64,000 nt of DNA from Bacillota bacterium (GCA_023388995.1 JAEWFD010000034.1:1-64000); one strand, 5' to 3'. Numbered from the stretch's first letter, positions 9,744 to 19,341 are shown. Notes: generated from the letters alone by a model not told the origin. A program made the numbers and translations.

Positions 9744-10352
9744 ATGAATAATAAATGTAATTTTGCAATTAAACCACTTCTTACCGGTAAAAAGGTTATC
9801 TTAAGACCATTCGAGGAAAAAGATTGCGATACGATGTACGAAATGCTTAATGAACCGGTTTTGCGAAAGTTAACTGGCTCTGTTTCAACTGATGAAGAAG
9901 CACATGCTGCTCCTGATCCGGAAGAAAAAGAAAAAATCCAGCAATGGTATATGTCACGCAACGAACAGAACAAGCGATTAGATCTGGCTGTAGTAAATAG
10001 CGAGAGTAATCAGGTCATTGGCGAAGTAGTTTTTAATGAATACGAGGAAGATACCGCTAATGTCAATTTTCGGATGCTTTTAAGTGAAGCCAGTTGCAAC
10101 AAGGGTATGGGAACAGAGGCATTAAATATGTTCATTCAGTACGGAATGGAAGAACTGGAACTACATAAAATATCTTTGGAAGTCTTTAGCTTTAATCCCA
10201 GAGCGGAAAGAGTCTATCAAAAGGCAGGATTTAAACTAGAGGGTATTAAAAGGGAAGCATTTATATATAATCAGGAATACATCGATGCAAAGATATATGG
10301 AATGCTGCAAACAGATTACTTAGAAAAAAAACTGCAAGCCACGCAGAAATAA
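9744..10352 (+). CDS. GNAT-family N-acetyltransferase (RimJ/RimL-like)
   Basis: 202 residues. It opens with the family's typical LLTGKKVILRPFEEKDCDTMYEMLNEP, has the acetyl-CoA loop NKGMGTEALNMF and ends with the conserved RVYQKAGFKLEGIKREAF segment of ribosomal-protein or antibiotic acetyltransferases of this type. The ribosome site is weak (AAAGCGAG). It is 20 bases ahead of the UDG-like gene and may share its transcript. Confidence 0.88.
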   Translation: MNNKCNFAIKPLLTGKKVILRPFEEKDCDTMYEMLNEPVLRKLTGSVSTDEEAHAAPDPEEKEKIQQWYMSRNEQNKRLDLAVVNSESNQVIGEVVFNEYEEDTANVNFRMLLSEASCNKGMGTEALNMFIQYGMEELELHKISLEVFSFNPRAERVYQKAGFKLEGIKREAFIYNQEYIDAKIYGMLQTDYLEKKLQATQK

Positions 10353-10380
10353 GCAGCAGATTCAATGGCAGGTGATTGAG

Positions 10381-11028
10381 ATGAAGATGCAGGAACTCTA
10401 CCACGAATATGACAAGCTTCAAAAACAGTACGGTGCAGCAGAACTGCACTCTATTTATAATGGCGGAATGCAAACTCAGCCTGATATCTGCTTTATCTTC
10501 ATGAATCCAACAGGGAAAAATATTGCATCACTGCCAGACTGGGATGGACCTCGTTCACCTTGGATCGGAACAAAACAAATCTGGAACTTATTTCATCAGC
10601 TTCATCTGCTTGATCATGATCTTTTTATGGAAATCATGAGACGAAAACCAAACGAATGGGACAAAGCGTTTGCAGAGTTAGTCTATGATTCCATCGGAAA
10701 ACACCGCGCTTTTATCACCAATCTCGGAAAGTGCACACAGCTAGATGCACGCCCTCTGCCAAATTCCGTTTACAAAGCATATCTGGAACTTCTTTATCAG
10801 GAAATAGAACTCATTCAGCCGCAAAAAATCATCTCCTTCGGCAATCAAGTTAGTTCCCTGCTGCTTGGTCAGCAGATATGTGTTTCCCATTGCCGGACAC
10901 AATCTTTTTCAAAACAAATCGGCAGTCATAGTTATCCTTTTTATCCGGTATATTATCCGGTAGGAAATGGCTTGCGCAATTTAGATAAAGCCATCGCGGA
11001 TATAGCAGCCATTCTCCAAATGAAATAA
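10381..11028 (+). CDS. Uracil-DNA-glycosylase-superfamily protein
   Basis: About 215 residues. The motif CFIFMNPTGK resembles the water-activating loop of family 4/5-type uracil glycosylases. FITNLGKC and the C-terminal YPVYYPVGNGLRN resemble the strand and the leucine-loop motif (usually HPS/HPA-like). The iron-sulfur cysteines of family 4 are not obvious, and the catalytic details differ, so activity is unproven. The ATG at 10381 is preferred over an upstream GTG because AGGTGATTG precedes it. Confidence 0.68.
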   Translation: MKMQELYHEYDKLQKQYGAAELHSIYNGGMQTQPDICFIFMNPTGKNIASLPDWDGPRSPWIGTKQIWNLFHQLHLLDHDLFMEIMRRKPNEWDKAFAELVYDSIGKHRAFITNLGKCTQLDARPLPNSVYKAYLELLYQEIELIQPQKIISFGNQVSSLLLGQQICVSHCRTQSFSKQIGSHSYPFYPVYYPVGNGLRNLDKAIADIAAILQMK

Positions 11029-11041
11029 ACCTATATCCAAC

Positions 11042-11062
11042 AAAAAAACCCGATAACCGGGC
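11042..11062 (-). terminator. Terminator of the chromate transporter operon
   Basis: On the minus strand, GCCCG ... CGGGT with a short loop followed by a T-run, directly behind the stop codon. Confidence 0.75.
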
Positions 11063-11614
11063 TTACAACAACCATTGAATCAATACATTCGCCAATCCTG
11101 ATCCTACCATGATATAGATAGGGTCAATTTTTTTATACTTTTGAATCAGCAGATAACAAACCACAAACAATCCAATACCAACATAGTTAACTAAATTGGT
11201 TTCATCATGCAAGAATGTTGTCTGCAAGATACCAATTCCCGCAACTGCAATAAAAGCTACAATGGCTGGCCGAAGACCGCTTAAGATACCCTTGATAACA
11301 GCCACATTCTTGTACTTATAGTAAATCCAGCCAAGCAGCAGGCAGATCAAGACAGATGGCGTCACCGAGCCAATTGTTGCTACCATGCCGCCCCAAACAC
11401 CAGCCACTTTTGTTCCGACAAATGTAGCAGAATTGATAGCAATCGGCCCCGGTGTCATCTGCGAAATGGTAATCACATCCACATATTCACCCATGGTAAT
11501 CCACTGGTATTGTTCGACAATAATACGCTGAATATGCGGCAGTGTTGCATAGCCGCCACCAAAGCTGAATAATCCAATCTGGACAAATGCCAGAAACAAC
11601 TCCCAAAGAATCAT
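11063..11614 (-). CDS. Chromate transporter family, second half-size subunit
   Basis: 183 residues, a half-size member of the CHR family. It starts with the family signature LFSFGGGYATLPHIQ, then VDVITISQMTPGPIAINSATFVGTKVAG, and has about five hydrophobic membrane segments. Half-size CHR proteins act as pairs with opposite topology. The start overlaps the previous gene by 4 bases, so the pair is translationally coupled. The true substrate may be chromate, sulfate or another anion. Confidence 0.9.
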   Translation of the reverse strand: MILWELFLAFVQIGLFSFGGGYATLPHIQRIIVEQYQWITMGEYVDVITISQMTPGPIAINSATFVGTKVAGVWGGMVATIGSVTPSVLICLLLGWIYYKYKNVAVIKGILSGLRPAIVAFIAVAGIGILQTTFLHDETNLVNYVGIGLFVVCYLLIQKYKKIDPIYIMVGSGLANVLIQWLL

Positions 11615-12189
11615 TGTGCTGCCTCCTTTCTATCCTTTTGCTGGTAGTAATAATAGCTGAATACACCAATGACAGCACAAACCACCAAGCAAATGGCAAT
11701 GCTGATGCGAAATACATAGCTGGCAATGAAAGCTCCAATCATGACAACAACAGACAGCGCTTTTTTCTCTTTGATAACTGTCAATCCCATTTTTAAGATC
11801 ACATCCACAATTACTGCCGCAACACCCGACCGCATTCCGATCAGCAGTGTTTTCACAAACCAATTGGTTTGAAAAAGCTCATAAAAACGAGAGACTACTG
11901 CAATGATTAAAAAAGGCGGCAGAATAGTACCAAACACCGTAACCAAAGCTCCCAGAACACCACCCATGCGATATCCAATCAAGATGGAAGAGTTTACAGC
12001 CATTGCCCCTGGCGAGCTCTGTGCCAAAGCGATCAAATCCATCATTTCCTGCTCATCAATCCACTTATACTCGTCAACAAATTTTTTACGCATCAACGGA
12101 ACAATCACATATCCGCCCCCAAAGGTAAAAGCACTCAAATAAAAGGTAGATTGAAATAATTTTTTATATAACCCAAATGTACGTTCCAT
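11611..12189 (-). CDS. Chromate transporter family, first half-size subunit
   Basis: 192 residues, partner of the next gene. It carries the same signatures: FTFGGGYVIVPLMRKKFV and MDLIALAQSSPGAMAVNSSILIGYRMGG, followed by several membrane helices. It is divergent from a LysR regulator across a 100-base gap, the usual arrangement for a regulator and its target. Confidence 0.9.
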   Translation of the reverse strand: MERTFGLYKKLFQSTFYLSAFTFGGGYVIVPLMRKKFVDEYKWIDEQEMMDLIALAQSSPGAMAVNSSILIGYRMGGVLGALVTVFGTILPPFLIIAVVSRFYELFQTNWFVKTLLIGMRSGVAAVIVDVILKMGLTVIKEKKALSVVVMIGAFIASYVFRISIAICLVVCAVIGVFSYYYYQQKDRKEAAQ

Positions 12190-12288
12190 ATCTTACTCCT
12201 TACCAAGGCATTATAACACTTGTATTTCTATACTACCAATATTATAATTTAATAACATTCATAACGAAAACAATATAAGAGGTATCTT

Positions 12289-13182
12289 ATGACACTACGA
12301 CATATGACCATTTTTGTAAAAGTATGTGAGCTCGATTCCGTCACCAAAGCTGCGGAAAAAATGCACATCTCACAACCAGCCATAAGCTTGGCAATCAAAG
12401 AGCTGGAGACGTATTACGGTGTTCCTTTATTTGATCGTTTAGGACGTAAATTACATCTCACGCAAAAAGGCAGACAGCTGCTTGATTATGCCCTTCACAT
12501 TACGGCATTGTTTGAAGAACTGGATCGCAATATGCAGGAAACTGATACTTCAGGAACGATTCGTGTCGGCTCCAGTGTCACCATTGGAACCCATATGCTG
12601 CCAAAACTGCTTGCTGAATTTGCGGAGCGCTTCCCTGATAGTATGGTACAAGTCACCATTGATAAATCTGAATTGATTGAAGAGCGAATCCTCAATAATG
12701 AACTGGATTTTGCCCTTATTGAGGGCTTTTGCCATTATGAGCAGCTGGCCGATGAAGCAATCTGGGAAGATCATCTCTGCATCGTATGCAATCCCAGTCA
12801 TCCACTTTCAGCCAAGCAAACCGTTTCGATCGATGAATTCAAATCCTGCGCTTTTTTATTGCGGGAACATGGCAGCGGCACCAGAGAGTTAATTGACAGC
12901 ACATTGATCGCACACGGCATATCGATTAACCCCAAGTGGGAGAGCATCAGCACCGAGGCCATAGTAAATGGCATCCGTCATAATCTGGGCATTTCTATTC
13001 TGCCATACTCCCTGATCCGTCCGCACATCGACGCCAAACGACTGCATATTTTGCAAGTTGAACAGCTGGACTTCAAGCGTTACTTCCGTATTATTTATCA
13101 TCGCAACAAATATTTATCCCGTGCAGCCAAGGAATTTATTCTACTCAGCAAACAATATAATCAAAAGGATTCAGACGGTTAA
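12289..13182 (+). CDS. LysR-family transcriptional regulator
   Basis: 297 residues. N-terminal winged helix (MTLRHMTIFVKVCELDSVT ... HISQPAISLAIKELE ... LFDRLGRKLHLTQKG), then a periplasmic-binding-like effector domain starting near GTIRVGSSVTIGTHMLP. Very close in layout to CysL/CbbR-type regulators. It is divergent from the chromate transporter pair and probably controls it and itself. Confidence 0.92.
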   Translation: MTLRHMTIFVKVCELDSVTKAAEKMHISQPAISLAIKELETYYGVPLFDRLGRKLHLTQKGRQLLDYALHITALFEELDRNMQETDTSGTIRVGSSVTIGTHMLPKLLAEFAERFPDSMVQVTIDKSELIEERILNNELDFALIEGFCHYEQLADEAIWEDHLCIVCNPSHPLSAKQTVSIDEFKSCAFLLREHGSGTRELIDSTLIAHGISINPKWESISTEAIVNGIRHNLGISILPYSLIRPHIDAKRLHILQVEQLDFKRYFRIIYHRNKYLSRAAKEFILLSKQYNQKDSDG

Positions 13183-13195
13183 GTACTGAATCCTT
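13165..13195. terminator. Terminator shared by the LysR gene and ptsI
   Basis: Perfect 10-bp stem AAGGATTCAG/CTGAATCCTT spanning the end of the LysR gene. A T-rich tail lies on the plus side and a shorter A/T tract on the other. Confidence 0.75.
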
Positions 13196-13200
13196 GCTTT

Positions 13201-14907
13201 TTATTGAATCTTTAAAGCTTCCTTTACAAGTGCTGTAACTTCAGCTGTTGTACCGCACTGCAATGCTTTATTTGCCAGTTCTTCCATTTCTGTTTTACTG
13301 ATGGAGCGAACCAATTTCCTTGCTTTCAAGATGCTGGTTGCTGACATGGAGAATTCATCCAGACCAAGTCCCAGTAATAGAGGAATTGCCAATTCATCCC
13401 CTGCCATTTCACCGCACATGCCAGCCCATTTACCTTCTTTATGAGCACCGTCAATTGTTAGCTTGATCAAGCGCAATACAGATGGATTCAATGGTTGGTA
13501 TAAGTAAGCAACCGATTCACTCATCCGATCCGCTGCCATCGAATATTGAATCAAATCATTGGTGCCGATGCTGAAGAAATCTGCTTCTTTCGCAAATTGA
13601 TCTGCTAATACAGCCGCAGCAGGAATTTCTACCATCATACCCAATTCGATATGATCACTCACTGCAATTCCTTTGCTAAGCAGATCTTGCTTTTCTTCTT
13701 CGAAGATAGCTTTCGCATTGCGGAATTCATCTAAGGTTGCAATCATCGGAAACATGATGCTTAACTTTCCAAATACACTTGCTCTTAACAACGCACGAAG
13801 CTGAGTGCGGAAAATATCAGTACGATCCAAACACAAGCGAATAGCCCGATATCCCAAAAACGGATTCATTTCATGCGGGAACTTCAGATATGGCAATTCT
13901 TTATCGCCGCCGATATCCAATGTACGAATGACAACTTTATGATGCGGCATTTTCTCCATGACGGCTTTGTATGCCTCATATTGTTCTTCTTCTGTCGGAA
14001 GCTGTGATGCATCCATATACAGGAACTCCGTCCGGTATAAACCAACACCTTCGCCGCCGTGCTTCAAGACACCGTTCACATTGCCAGGATTTCCGATATT
14101 GCCGGCAAGTTCCACTTTATGCCCATCCATTGTAATGGAAGGCATATCCTTCATCTCTTCCAGCTGCTTCTTCAAGTCTTGATCAGCTTGCTGCTTTTGG
14201 CGGTATTCTGCAATTTGCTCCGGTGTTGGATCCAGCAGAAGTTCTCCATGAATGGCATCCAAGATTACCATTTGGCCATCTTTCACTGTTTCCATCAAAC
14301 CTTTCATGCCTACCACAGCCGGTATTTCCAAGCTGCGCGCCATGATTGCCGAGTGCGACGTACGTCCACCCATTGCCGTTGCAAATCCTAATGTATATTT
14401 TGCGTTCAATTGCGCTGTGTCTGATGGTGTAAGATCCATCGCTGCAATTACAACTTCTTCAGAAATAGTAGATAAATCAGGAATACGAACACCCATCAAA
14501 TGCGCTTTGACACGGAACGTAACGTCCTTAATGTCTGCAGCTCTCTCTCTCATATAAGCATCTTCCATTGTTTCAAAGATGCGAATAAATATCGCCGAAA
14601 CTTCTTGTACTGCATATTCTGCATTTACTTGTTCCGATCGAATCAAATCTTGCACTTGCTGTAAAAACTCCGGATCTTGCAAAACCATTAAGTGAGCATC
14701 GAAAATAGCTAATTCTTCAGCTTTTAGTTTGCCTTCTGCCATCTTCTTGATCAACGTAATATCATGCTTTGATGCTTCTACTGCTTGTTCCAGTTTTACC
14801 AACTCTTGTTCAGAATTTGCTTCTTTCTTGACAATTTGCAATACAGGATGCTCTAGTTTAAATACTTTCGCAATCGCGATTCCGTTTGAAGCTGCAATAC
14901 CTTTCAT
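13201..14907 (-). CDS. ptsI: PTS enzyme I (PEP-protein phosphotransferase)
   Basis: Takes phosphate from phosphoenolpyruvate and passes it to HPr, the first step of PTS sugar uptake. 568 residues, normal length. The phosphorylated His lies in [13 protein letters not shown] near residue 186. The PEP-binding TIM barrel shows [24 protein letters not shown] and the active-site Cys in [11 protein letters not shown] near 496. No ptsH is beside it. Instead the acyl carrier protein gene lies 10 bases upstream, so the two are probably co-transcribed. Confidence 0.97.
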   Translation of the reverse strand: MKGIAASNGIAIAKVFKLEHPVLQIVKKEANSEQELVKLEQAVEASKHDITLIKKMAEGKLKAEELAIFDAHLMVLQDPEFLQQVQDLIRSEQVNAEYAVQEVSAIFIRIFETMEDAYMRERAADIKDVTFRVKAHLMGVRIPDLSTISEEVVIAAMDLTPSDTAQLNAKYTLGFATAMGGRTSHSAIMARSLEIPAVVGMKGLMETVKDGQMVILDAIHGELLLDPTPEQIAEYRQKQQADQDLKKQLEEMKDMPSITMDGHKVELAGNIGNPGNVNGVLKHGGEGVGLYRTEFLYMDASQLPTEEEQYEAYKAVMEKMPHHKVVIRTLDIGGDKELPYLKFPHEMNPFLGYRAIRLCLDRTDIFRTQLRALLRASVFGKLSIMFPMIATLDEFRNAKAIFEEEKQDLLSKGIAVSDHIELGMMVEIPAAAVLADQFAKEADFFSIGTNDLIQYSMAADRMSESVAYLYQPLNPSVLRLIKLTIDGAHKEGKWAGMCGEMAGDELAIPLLLGLGLDEFSMSATSILKARKLVRSISKTEMEELANKALQCGTTAEVTALVKEALKIQ

Positions 14908-14917
14908 AATTACCTCC

Positions 14918-15139
14918 CTAGCGCTTTTTGTTAATTAACGATACAACATGTTCTACCGTTTTCAGTTCTATCAATTCTTCGTCTTCAAACGTTACCCCTA
15001 AACGTTCTTCCACTTCAAGAACCACTTCAACGAGATCCAGTGAATCCACCCCTAGATCTTTCATAGTTGATTCTAAAGAGATATCATCTCTGCCCAATTT
15101 TGCTTTTAATATGTCCTTTACCAATTCGATTGTATCCAT
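14918..15139 (-). CDS. acpP: Acyl carrier protein
   Basis: 73 residues, an acidic helical bundle. The phosphopantetheine attachment Ser is in [17 protein letters not shown]. It carries growing acyl chains for fatty acid synthesis in the cytoplasm. GAGGTGGGTC lies ahead of the ATG. It is unusual to find it apart from fab genes and directly ahead of ptsI. Confidence 0.96.
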   Translation of the reverse strand: MDTIELVKDILKAKLGRDDISLESTMKDLGVDSLDLVEVVLEVEERLGVTFEDEELIELKTVEHVVSLINKKR

Positions 15140-15183
15140 AGACCCACCTCAGTTTCTCGGCACTATCATAACACACTCTTCTT

Positions 15184-15504
15184 TTATAAACAACGTAAAA
15201 ACTCGTTCATTGCAGTTGATTTTATCCGATAATAAGTTGTTTTTGAATAGTATGAACTCCACCAATTCCTCTCTTTTCCCTGAAAGAAATCCCTTACAAG
15301 AATATCTTTGTGTTCTTTTTCCAACAATTCCAGTGCACCGTCAATATACGCTATAAACTCTTGCATTTGGCTAAAATTGGTGTATTGATTTTCCTGAAAT
15401 ATCTTACTCGGATCGTGAACATGCAAAGATTGTTTTTTATAAAGGAATGCCAGATGACCGATAATGGCCTGCTTATCTTGGAAGGTATATTGGTAAGTAT
15501 TCAT
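15184..15504 (-). CDS. MG284/MPN403-like small protein
   Basis: About 106 residues. The C-terminal pattern, LEKEHKDILVRDFFQG ... WWSSYYSKTTYYRIK and then a short helix, resembles the MG284/MPN403 proteins of Mollicutes and the sigma-like ArpU group, where the last part would be a helix-turn-helix. The ATG at 15504 follows GGAAGGGTGG; the ORF extends upstream without support. A DNA- or RNA-binding role is inference only. Confidence 0.6.
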   Translation of the reverse strand: MNTYQYTFQDKQAIIGHLAFLYKKQSLHVHDPSKIFQENQYTNFSQMQEFIAYIDGALELLEKEHKDILVRDFFQGKERNWWSSYYSKTTYYRIKSTAMNEFLRCL

Positions 15505-15610
15505 AAGTTCCACCCTTCCTATCATACTTGTTCTTGCGAAATTCACCTAAAACATGATGACAATTCCAAGTTTTTTGTTTACAATAGAGAGCGACTTAAA
15601 GGAGTTTCCT

Positions 15611-16246
15611 ATGAAAAATTTATACTATAATCTAAAGCTGCTGTTATTTACAGTTGTATATTGTGCCTTATTCTTATTTTCCAGCCAAGTGGGATCAATG
15701 ATTAAACAAAACACTTATGCCTTTGGCTTAATCCAGCTGACGATTTCCACCATCGTATTCTTATTTTATTATCCGGTGATTGCCAAAGAAGGGGAAAAGC
15801 TGAAACAACATTTCACATCAAATTTTCTGTATTTTCTGATTTGCAGTGCCTTGTTTTGCATTATTTGCTTAAGTTCCTACATCGGAGTGATGGGAAGCAA
15901 GACAATTGTTCCCTATATGGCAAATGACTCTTTGGCAAAGCTGGCTTTCACGGTTTTTACGGTATTCTTTTGCCGCAGCATCAACCTGATGTTTTATATC
16001 TTGATGGTAAAAGGAATTCCTTATAAACTGCAGGAGGAATATAAGCTTTGGATTGGTGTCATTCTTGTTTCTGCTATATCACTAGGCCTGGTTTATCTCA
16101 TAAATCCGCAGGCTTTGCTGTTAGAAGGCATTTACATTCTGATCACTGCGATCAGCACCGGCATTTTATATCAAACGAAGCGCTCCATCCTGTTGTATCC
16201 ATTTGCGGCTGTTCTGGTATCCGGACTCTTCCTGTATTTATTGTAA
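15611..16246 (+). CDS. Polytopic membrane protein, unknown function
   Basis: About 211 residues with six or more hydrophobic segments (for example LLLFTVVYCALFLFSS, FLYFLICSALFCIICL, WIGVILVSAISLGLVYLI). The length and hydrophobicity resemble CPBP-type membrane proteins, but I do not see their EExxxR motif, so I do not assign it. AAAGGAG precedes the ATG at 15611. It has its own terminator. Confidence 0.7.
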   Translation: MKNLYYNLKLLLFTVVYCALFLFSSQVGSMIKQNTYAFGLIQLTISTIVFLFYYPVIAKEGEKLKQHFTSNFLYFLICSALFCIICLSSYIGVMGSKTIVPYMANDSLAKLAFTVFTVFFCRSINLMFYILMVKGIPYKLQEEYKLWIGVILVSAISLGLVYLINPQALLLEGIYILITAISTGILYQTKRSILLYPFAAVLVSGLFLYLL

Positions 16247-16280
16247 AACTGCAGTGATCTCTTGATCAACCTGCAGTTTT
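16245..16280 (+). terminator. Terminator of the membrane protein gene
   Basis: AAAACTGCAG ... CTGCAGTTTT stem continuing into a T-run. Confidence 0.85.
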
Positions 16281-16326
16281 TTTGCGCCTCACTCCTCTTT
16301 AATAGATGACAGTAAGTTAGGCTAAG

Positions 16327-16355
16327 GCAATGAACAATTTGTAAGCAATGAACAA
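16327..16355. repeat. Short tandem direct repeat
   Basis: GCAATGAACAATT occurs twice, separated by a few bases, between two terminators. Probably a simple local duplication. Confidence 0.6.
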
Positions 16356-16362
16356 TTGAAAA

Positions 16363-16391
16363 AATGAGCAGAGGATATTCCTTTGCTCATT
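16363..16391 (-). terminator. Terminator of proS
   Basis: AATGAGCA/TGCTCATT stem followed on the minus strand by a T-run. Confidence 0.85.
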
Positions 16392-16397
16392 TCTATT

Positions 16398-18095
16398 CTA
16401 TCGATTGGTTAACTCTTTCACTTTTGCAATTGCTTGTTCAATGGTCAATTCAACTGCTTCTGATGAAGTGCGTTCCTTAAATTCCACAATACCTTCGCTG
16501 ATTTTCTTCCCGCATGTAATCCGAAGCGGAATCCCAATCAAATCCATATCCTTGAATTTGACACCTGCTCGTTCATCACGATCATCCAGCATAACACTGA
16601 TGCCTGCTTTTTGGAAGGCTTGGTATAACTCTTCCCCAGCTTTTACTTGATCTTCAAATTTGTTGGAGATTACAACGATAGCTACTTGGTACGGAGCTAC
16701 GGAAACTGGCCAGATTAAACCATTTTCATCGTTATATTGTTCTGCCAAAGCAGCCATGCAACGTCCTAGTCCGATACCATAGCATCCCATTACAACTGGA
16801 TGCAATTTATTGTTCTGATCCAGATAGTTCACATCCAATGCCTCAGAATATTTTGTTCCTAGCTTGAAGGTATTCCCAATTTCAATTCCTTTTTTGAACA
16901 CCAGCGGCTTACCGCAGCAAGGGCATGCATCTCCAGGCGTGATATTGCGAATATCAGATATCAATGTCGGCTCAAAGTCTCTATGAATATTGACGTTCTT
17001 CAAGTGAAAGTCTGTCTTATTCGCACCGACAATCAAATTGCGCATATCCATTACTTCATGATCAACAATCAGGTCTGCTTTCAATCCAACCGGTCCGGCA
17101 AACCCTACTCTAGCCTGCGTCAATATTTCAACATCTTCGAAACTTGCCATTTCAAAGTTGGATGCACCCAGCAGCTTGCGCACTTTCGTTTCATTCAAAT
17201 CGCGATCTCCGCGAATCAAACATGCAACCAATTTATCATCGGCTTTGTAAATCAACGTTTTTACAAATTTATCCGGAGTTGCTCCCATGAATGCAGATAC
17301 TTCTTCAATGGTATGCGCATTGGGTGTATGCACTTCCTCCATTGGCTTTATTTCTTCGGCAGATGGGTCAGCAGTGCGAATTACTTCTGCTACTTCCAAG
17401 TTGCTGGAGAAGTCGCAAGAGGAGCATAGCACCAAAACATCTTCCCCGATATCGGTAACAGCTTGGAACTCCTCGGACAACAGTCCGCCCATTGCCCCGG
17501 TGTCAGCACGAACAATTTTATACTCAATGCCCATGCGGTCAAATGCTTTTTTATATGCTTGGAACATCTTATCATAGGAGATATCTAGACCATCGTAGTC
17601 TTTGTCGAAGGAGTAGGCATCTTTCATGATGAATTCACGAACACGGATCAATCCGTAGCGTGGACGTGTTTCATCACGGAATTTGGTTTGAAATTGATAT
17701 AAATTGTACGGAAAGTCTTTGTAGGAGAACGCATTCATTCCTGCCGCAATCGTAAATAATTCTTCATGGGTTGGTCCTAATACATAGTTCTTATTGAAAC
17801 GGTCTTTCAATGCGAACATATTGGAACCAAAGGCATCCCGGCGTCCTGATTTTTCATATGTTTCTTCAAGGATCAGCGTCGGCATCAGCAATTCTTGTGC
17901 TCCTGCCGCATCCATTTCTTCGCGGATGATTTGTTCAACATTCTTTAATACACGATATCCTAGCGGCAATATCATATATACACCGCTTGAACTCTTCTTG
18001 ATCATTCCTGCCCGAACCAGCAAATTGCCTGAATTCGAATCTTCGTCTTTCACATTTTCTCTTAGTGTGAAGAAATAACTATTGTTTAATTTCAT
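16398..18095 (-). CDS. proS: Prolyl-tRNA synthetase, bacterial type with editing domain
   Basis: Charges tRNA-Pro. 565 residues from the chosen ATG at 18095, the usual length of the bacterial form with an inserted editing (YbaK-like) domain between class II motifs 2 and 3. Visible are MPTLILEETYEKSGR, GPTHEELFT (motif 2 region), FRDETRPRYGLIRVREFIMKDAYSF, the insertion (near residues 220-400), then GCYGIGLGRCMAAL (motif 3) and the anticodon domain. Longer in-frame starts exist up to 18161 but lack a ribosome site. Confidence 0.97.
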   Translation of the reverse strand: MKLNNSYFFTLRENVKDEDSNSGNLLVRAGMIKKSSSGVYMILPLGYRVLKNVEQIIREEMDAAGAQELLMPTLILEETYEKSGRRDAFGSNMFALKDRFNKNYVLGPTHEELFTIAAGMNAFSYKDFPYNLYQFQTKFRDETRPRYGLIRVREFIMKDAYSFDKDYDGLDISYDKMFQAYKKAFDRMGIEYKIVRADTGAMGGLLSEEFQAVTDIGEDVLVLCSSCDFSSNLEVAEVIRTADPSAEEIKPMEEVHTPNAHTIEEVSAFMGATPDKFVKTLIYKADDKLVACLIRGDRDLNETKVRKLLGASNFEMASFEDVEILTQARVGFAGPVGLKADLIVDHEVMDMRNLIVGANKTDFHLKNVNIHRDFEPTLISDIRNITPGDACPCCGKPLVFKKGIEIGNTFKLGTKYSEALDVNYLDQNNKLHPVVMGCYGIGLGRCMAALAEQYNDENGLIWPVSVAPYQVAIVVISNKFEDQVKAGEELYQAFQKAGISVMLDDRDERAGVKFKDMDLIGIPLRITCGKKISEGIVEFKERTSSEAVELTIEQAIAKVKELTNR

Positions 18096-18221
18096 CTGTT
18101 TCACTCTCACAATCCATGACATTATAGCATATTCATTAGAAAAAAAAGAGTCTGAGATCATTATTTTGCGTATTTCCTAATTGAAAATTTCTGTTTTAAT
18201 GCTATACTTTTTGGTGTGCAT

Positions 18222-18310
18222 GCAAGGATACCCAAGAGGCCGAAGGGACTAGTTTCGAAAACTAGCAGGAGTGAAAGCTCGCCGGGGTTCGAATCCCCGT
18301 CCTTGCGCCA
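18222..18310 (+). tRNA. tRNA-Ser (anticodon CGA), prophage attachment site
   Basis: Acceptor GCAAGGA/TCCTTGC, anticodon arm CTAGTTTCGAAAACTAG (CGA), a long variable arm, T-loop GGTTCGAATCC, encoded CCA. Its last 12 bases are the left copy of the prophage att repeat, so integration leaves the tRNA intact. Confidence 0.97.
18299..18310. repeat. attL core (3' end of tRNA-Ser)
   Basis: GTCCTTGCGCCA, identical to 55528-55539. The tRNA side is chromosomal; everything after it to the right is phage DNA. Confidence 0.88.
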
Positions 18311-18323
18311 ACCTTAGTGCATA

Positions 18324-18390
18324 AATTATTGACTGAAATAATTTTAGATAGGAAAAAATTTAGAGACTCAAAATAGTAGTCTCTTTTTTT
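18324..18390 (+). terminator. Phage-supplied tRNA-Ser trailer: hairpin plus terminator
   Basis: Hairpin AATTATT-GACTGA-AATAATT (18324-18343), then a terminator AGAGACT/AGTCTCT with a T-run (18362-18390). It mirrors the layout behind attR, so tRNA-Ser still has a trailer and stop signal after integration. Confidence 0.8.
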
Positions 18391-18456
18391 ATATTAGGAT
18401 TGGTTGATTACTTCGTGGATATATATTATATAGATAGTAGCGATACTACTCAAAGC

Positions 18457-19110
18457 TTAAAATATAATTTCAATAGGAGCCGTTGTTGTTATAGGAAAAA
18501 TAGCAATAGTATCTTTAACCATCTCATAGTGTATTATTATTGTTTGAGAATATCCATTATTAAAAATATCTTTATATGCAAGTTCTAATGTAATCACTCC
18601 TTTATTTTGCGATTTGTCTAAAAGTATAATAGGCAGTTCGAACGGCTCAGCTTGCACGACGTAATCGTTAAATCCATTAAGAAAATGATAATTATTATTT
18701 TTATCTATTTTGTTTATTTTTAGGACTGGCGCAAAACTATTGCCACAGTTTTTAATACCTATTTTCAAAAGGGATTTGTCGGTAGCTACAAGACTGAAAA
18801 GCCCATCATCAGATTTAACTCCTCCAATCAAATTCGCCTTAAAATACGGCCGGTACAATAATTTTTGTTCTTCTTTAAACTTTTTAGCACTTTCTTCTCT
18901 ATCTAACATTGCCTCTTTTTTGGAATAGCGTATAGTTAATATAACACCAAAAAAACCTAACAACGAACCAATATAACTACCGTAAAACGAAATCCAATCA
19001 CTTATAGCTCCTTTGGTGAGGGGAGTAGAGAACATCATTAAAAAATTAACAACAACTGGCACAATTATAATAAGCAAAAAACTCAAAAGATAAAGTATTT
19101 TTTTATTCAT
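18457..19110 (-). CDS. Prophage-end membrane protein, unknown function
   Basis: 217 residues. Two N-terminal membrane segments (roughly 5-27 and 45-62; SDWISFYGSYIGSLLGFFGVILTI), then a charged helix and a soluble beta-rich C-terminal half. The GSYIGSLLG pattern is seen in many small uncharacterised membrane proteins of phages and Firmicutes. Its position just inside attL, outside the lysis genes, is the normal place for lysogenic cargo such as exclusion proteins. That role is inference. Confidence 0.65.
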   Translation of the reverse strand: MNKKILYLLSFLLIIIVPVVVNFLMMFSTPLTKGAISDWISFYGSYIGSLLGFFGVILTIRYSKKEAMLDREESAKKFKEEQKLLYRPYFKANLIGGVKSDDGLFSLVATDKSLLKIGIKNCGNSFAPVLKINKIDKNNNYHFLNGFNDYVVQAEPFELPIILLDKSQNKGVITLELAYKDIFNNGYSQTIIIHYEMVKDTIAIFPITTTAPIEIIF

Positions 19111-19273
19111 TTGGTCAATACCTCTTTATTTAAACTATCAAAAGCCCCACTAATAGTCAATATAATATTCTATTTAATTAAATTAAATTAGTTGAGCATG
19201 TCGATACTTCAGCTTCAACATCAATCAAAAAACTATGTTCCAATTCCTATAGTCGGCACCAGATATCAAATTT

Positions 19274-19297
19274 CCCTGTAAATATCAGGGTTTTTTT
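19274..19297 (+). terminator. Rightward terminator near the left prophage end
   Basis: CCCTG ... CAGGG with a 7-base loop, then seven T residues. No rightward gene lies directly upstream; it may insulate the prophage from chromosomal read-through. Confidence 0.65.
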
Positions 19298-19341
19298 ATA
19301 CTGATTTTTTTGACTGTAGCAAAACTGTAGCACTTTTACTT

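Noticed and set aside
19313..19332. Direct repeat ACTGTAGCA near the left prophage end as the true att site
   Set aside because: No copy was seen at the right end, while the 12-bp tRNA-Ser repeat gives a consistent pair with the integrase beside it.
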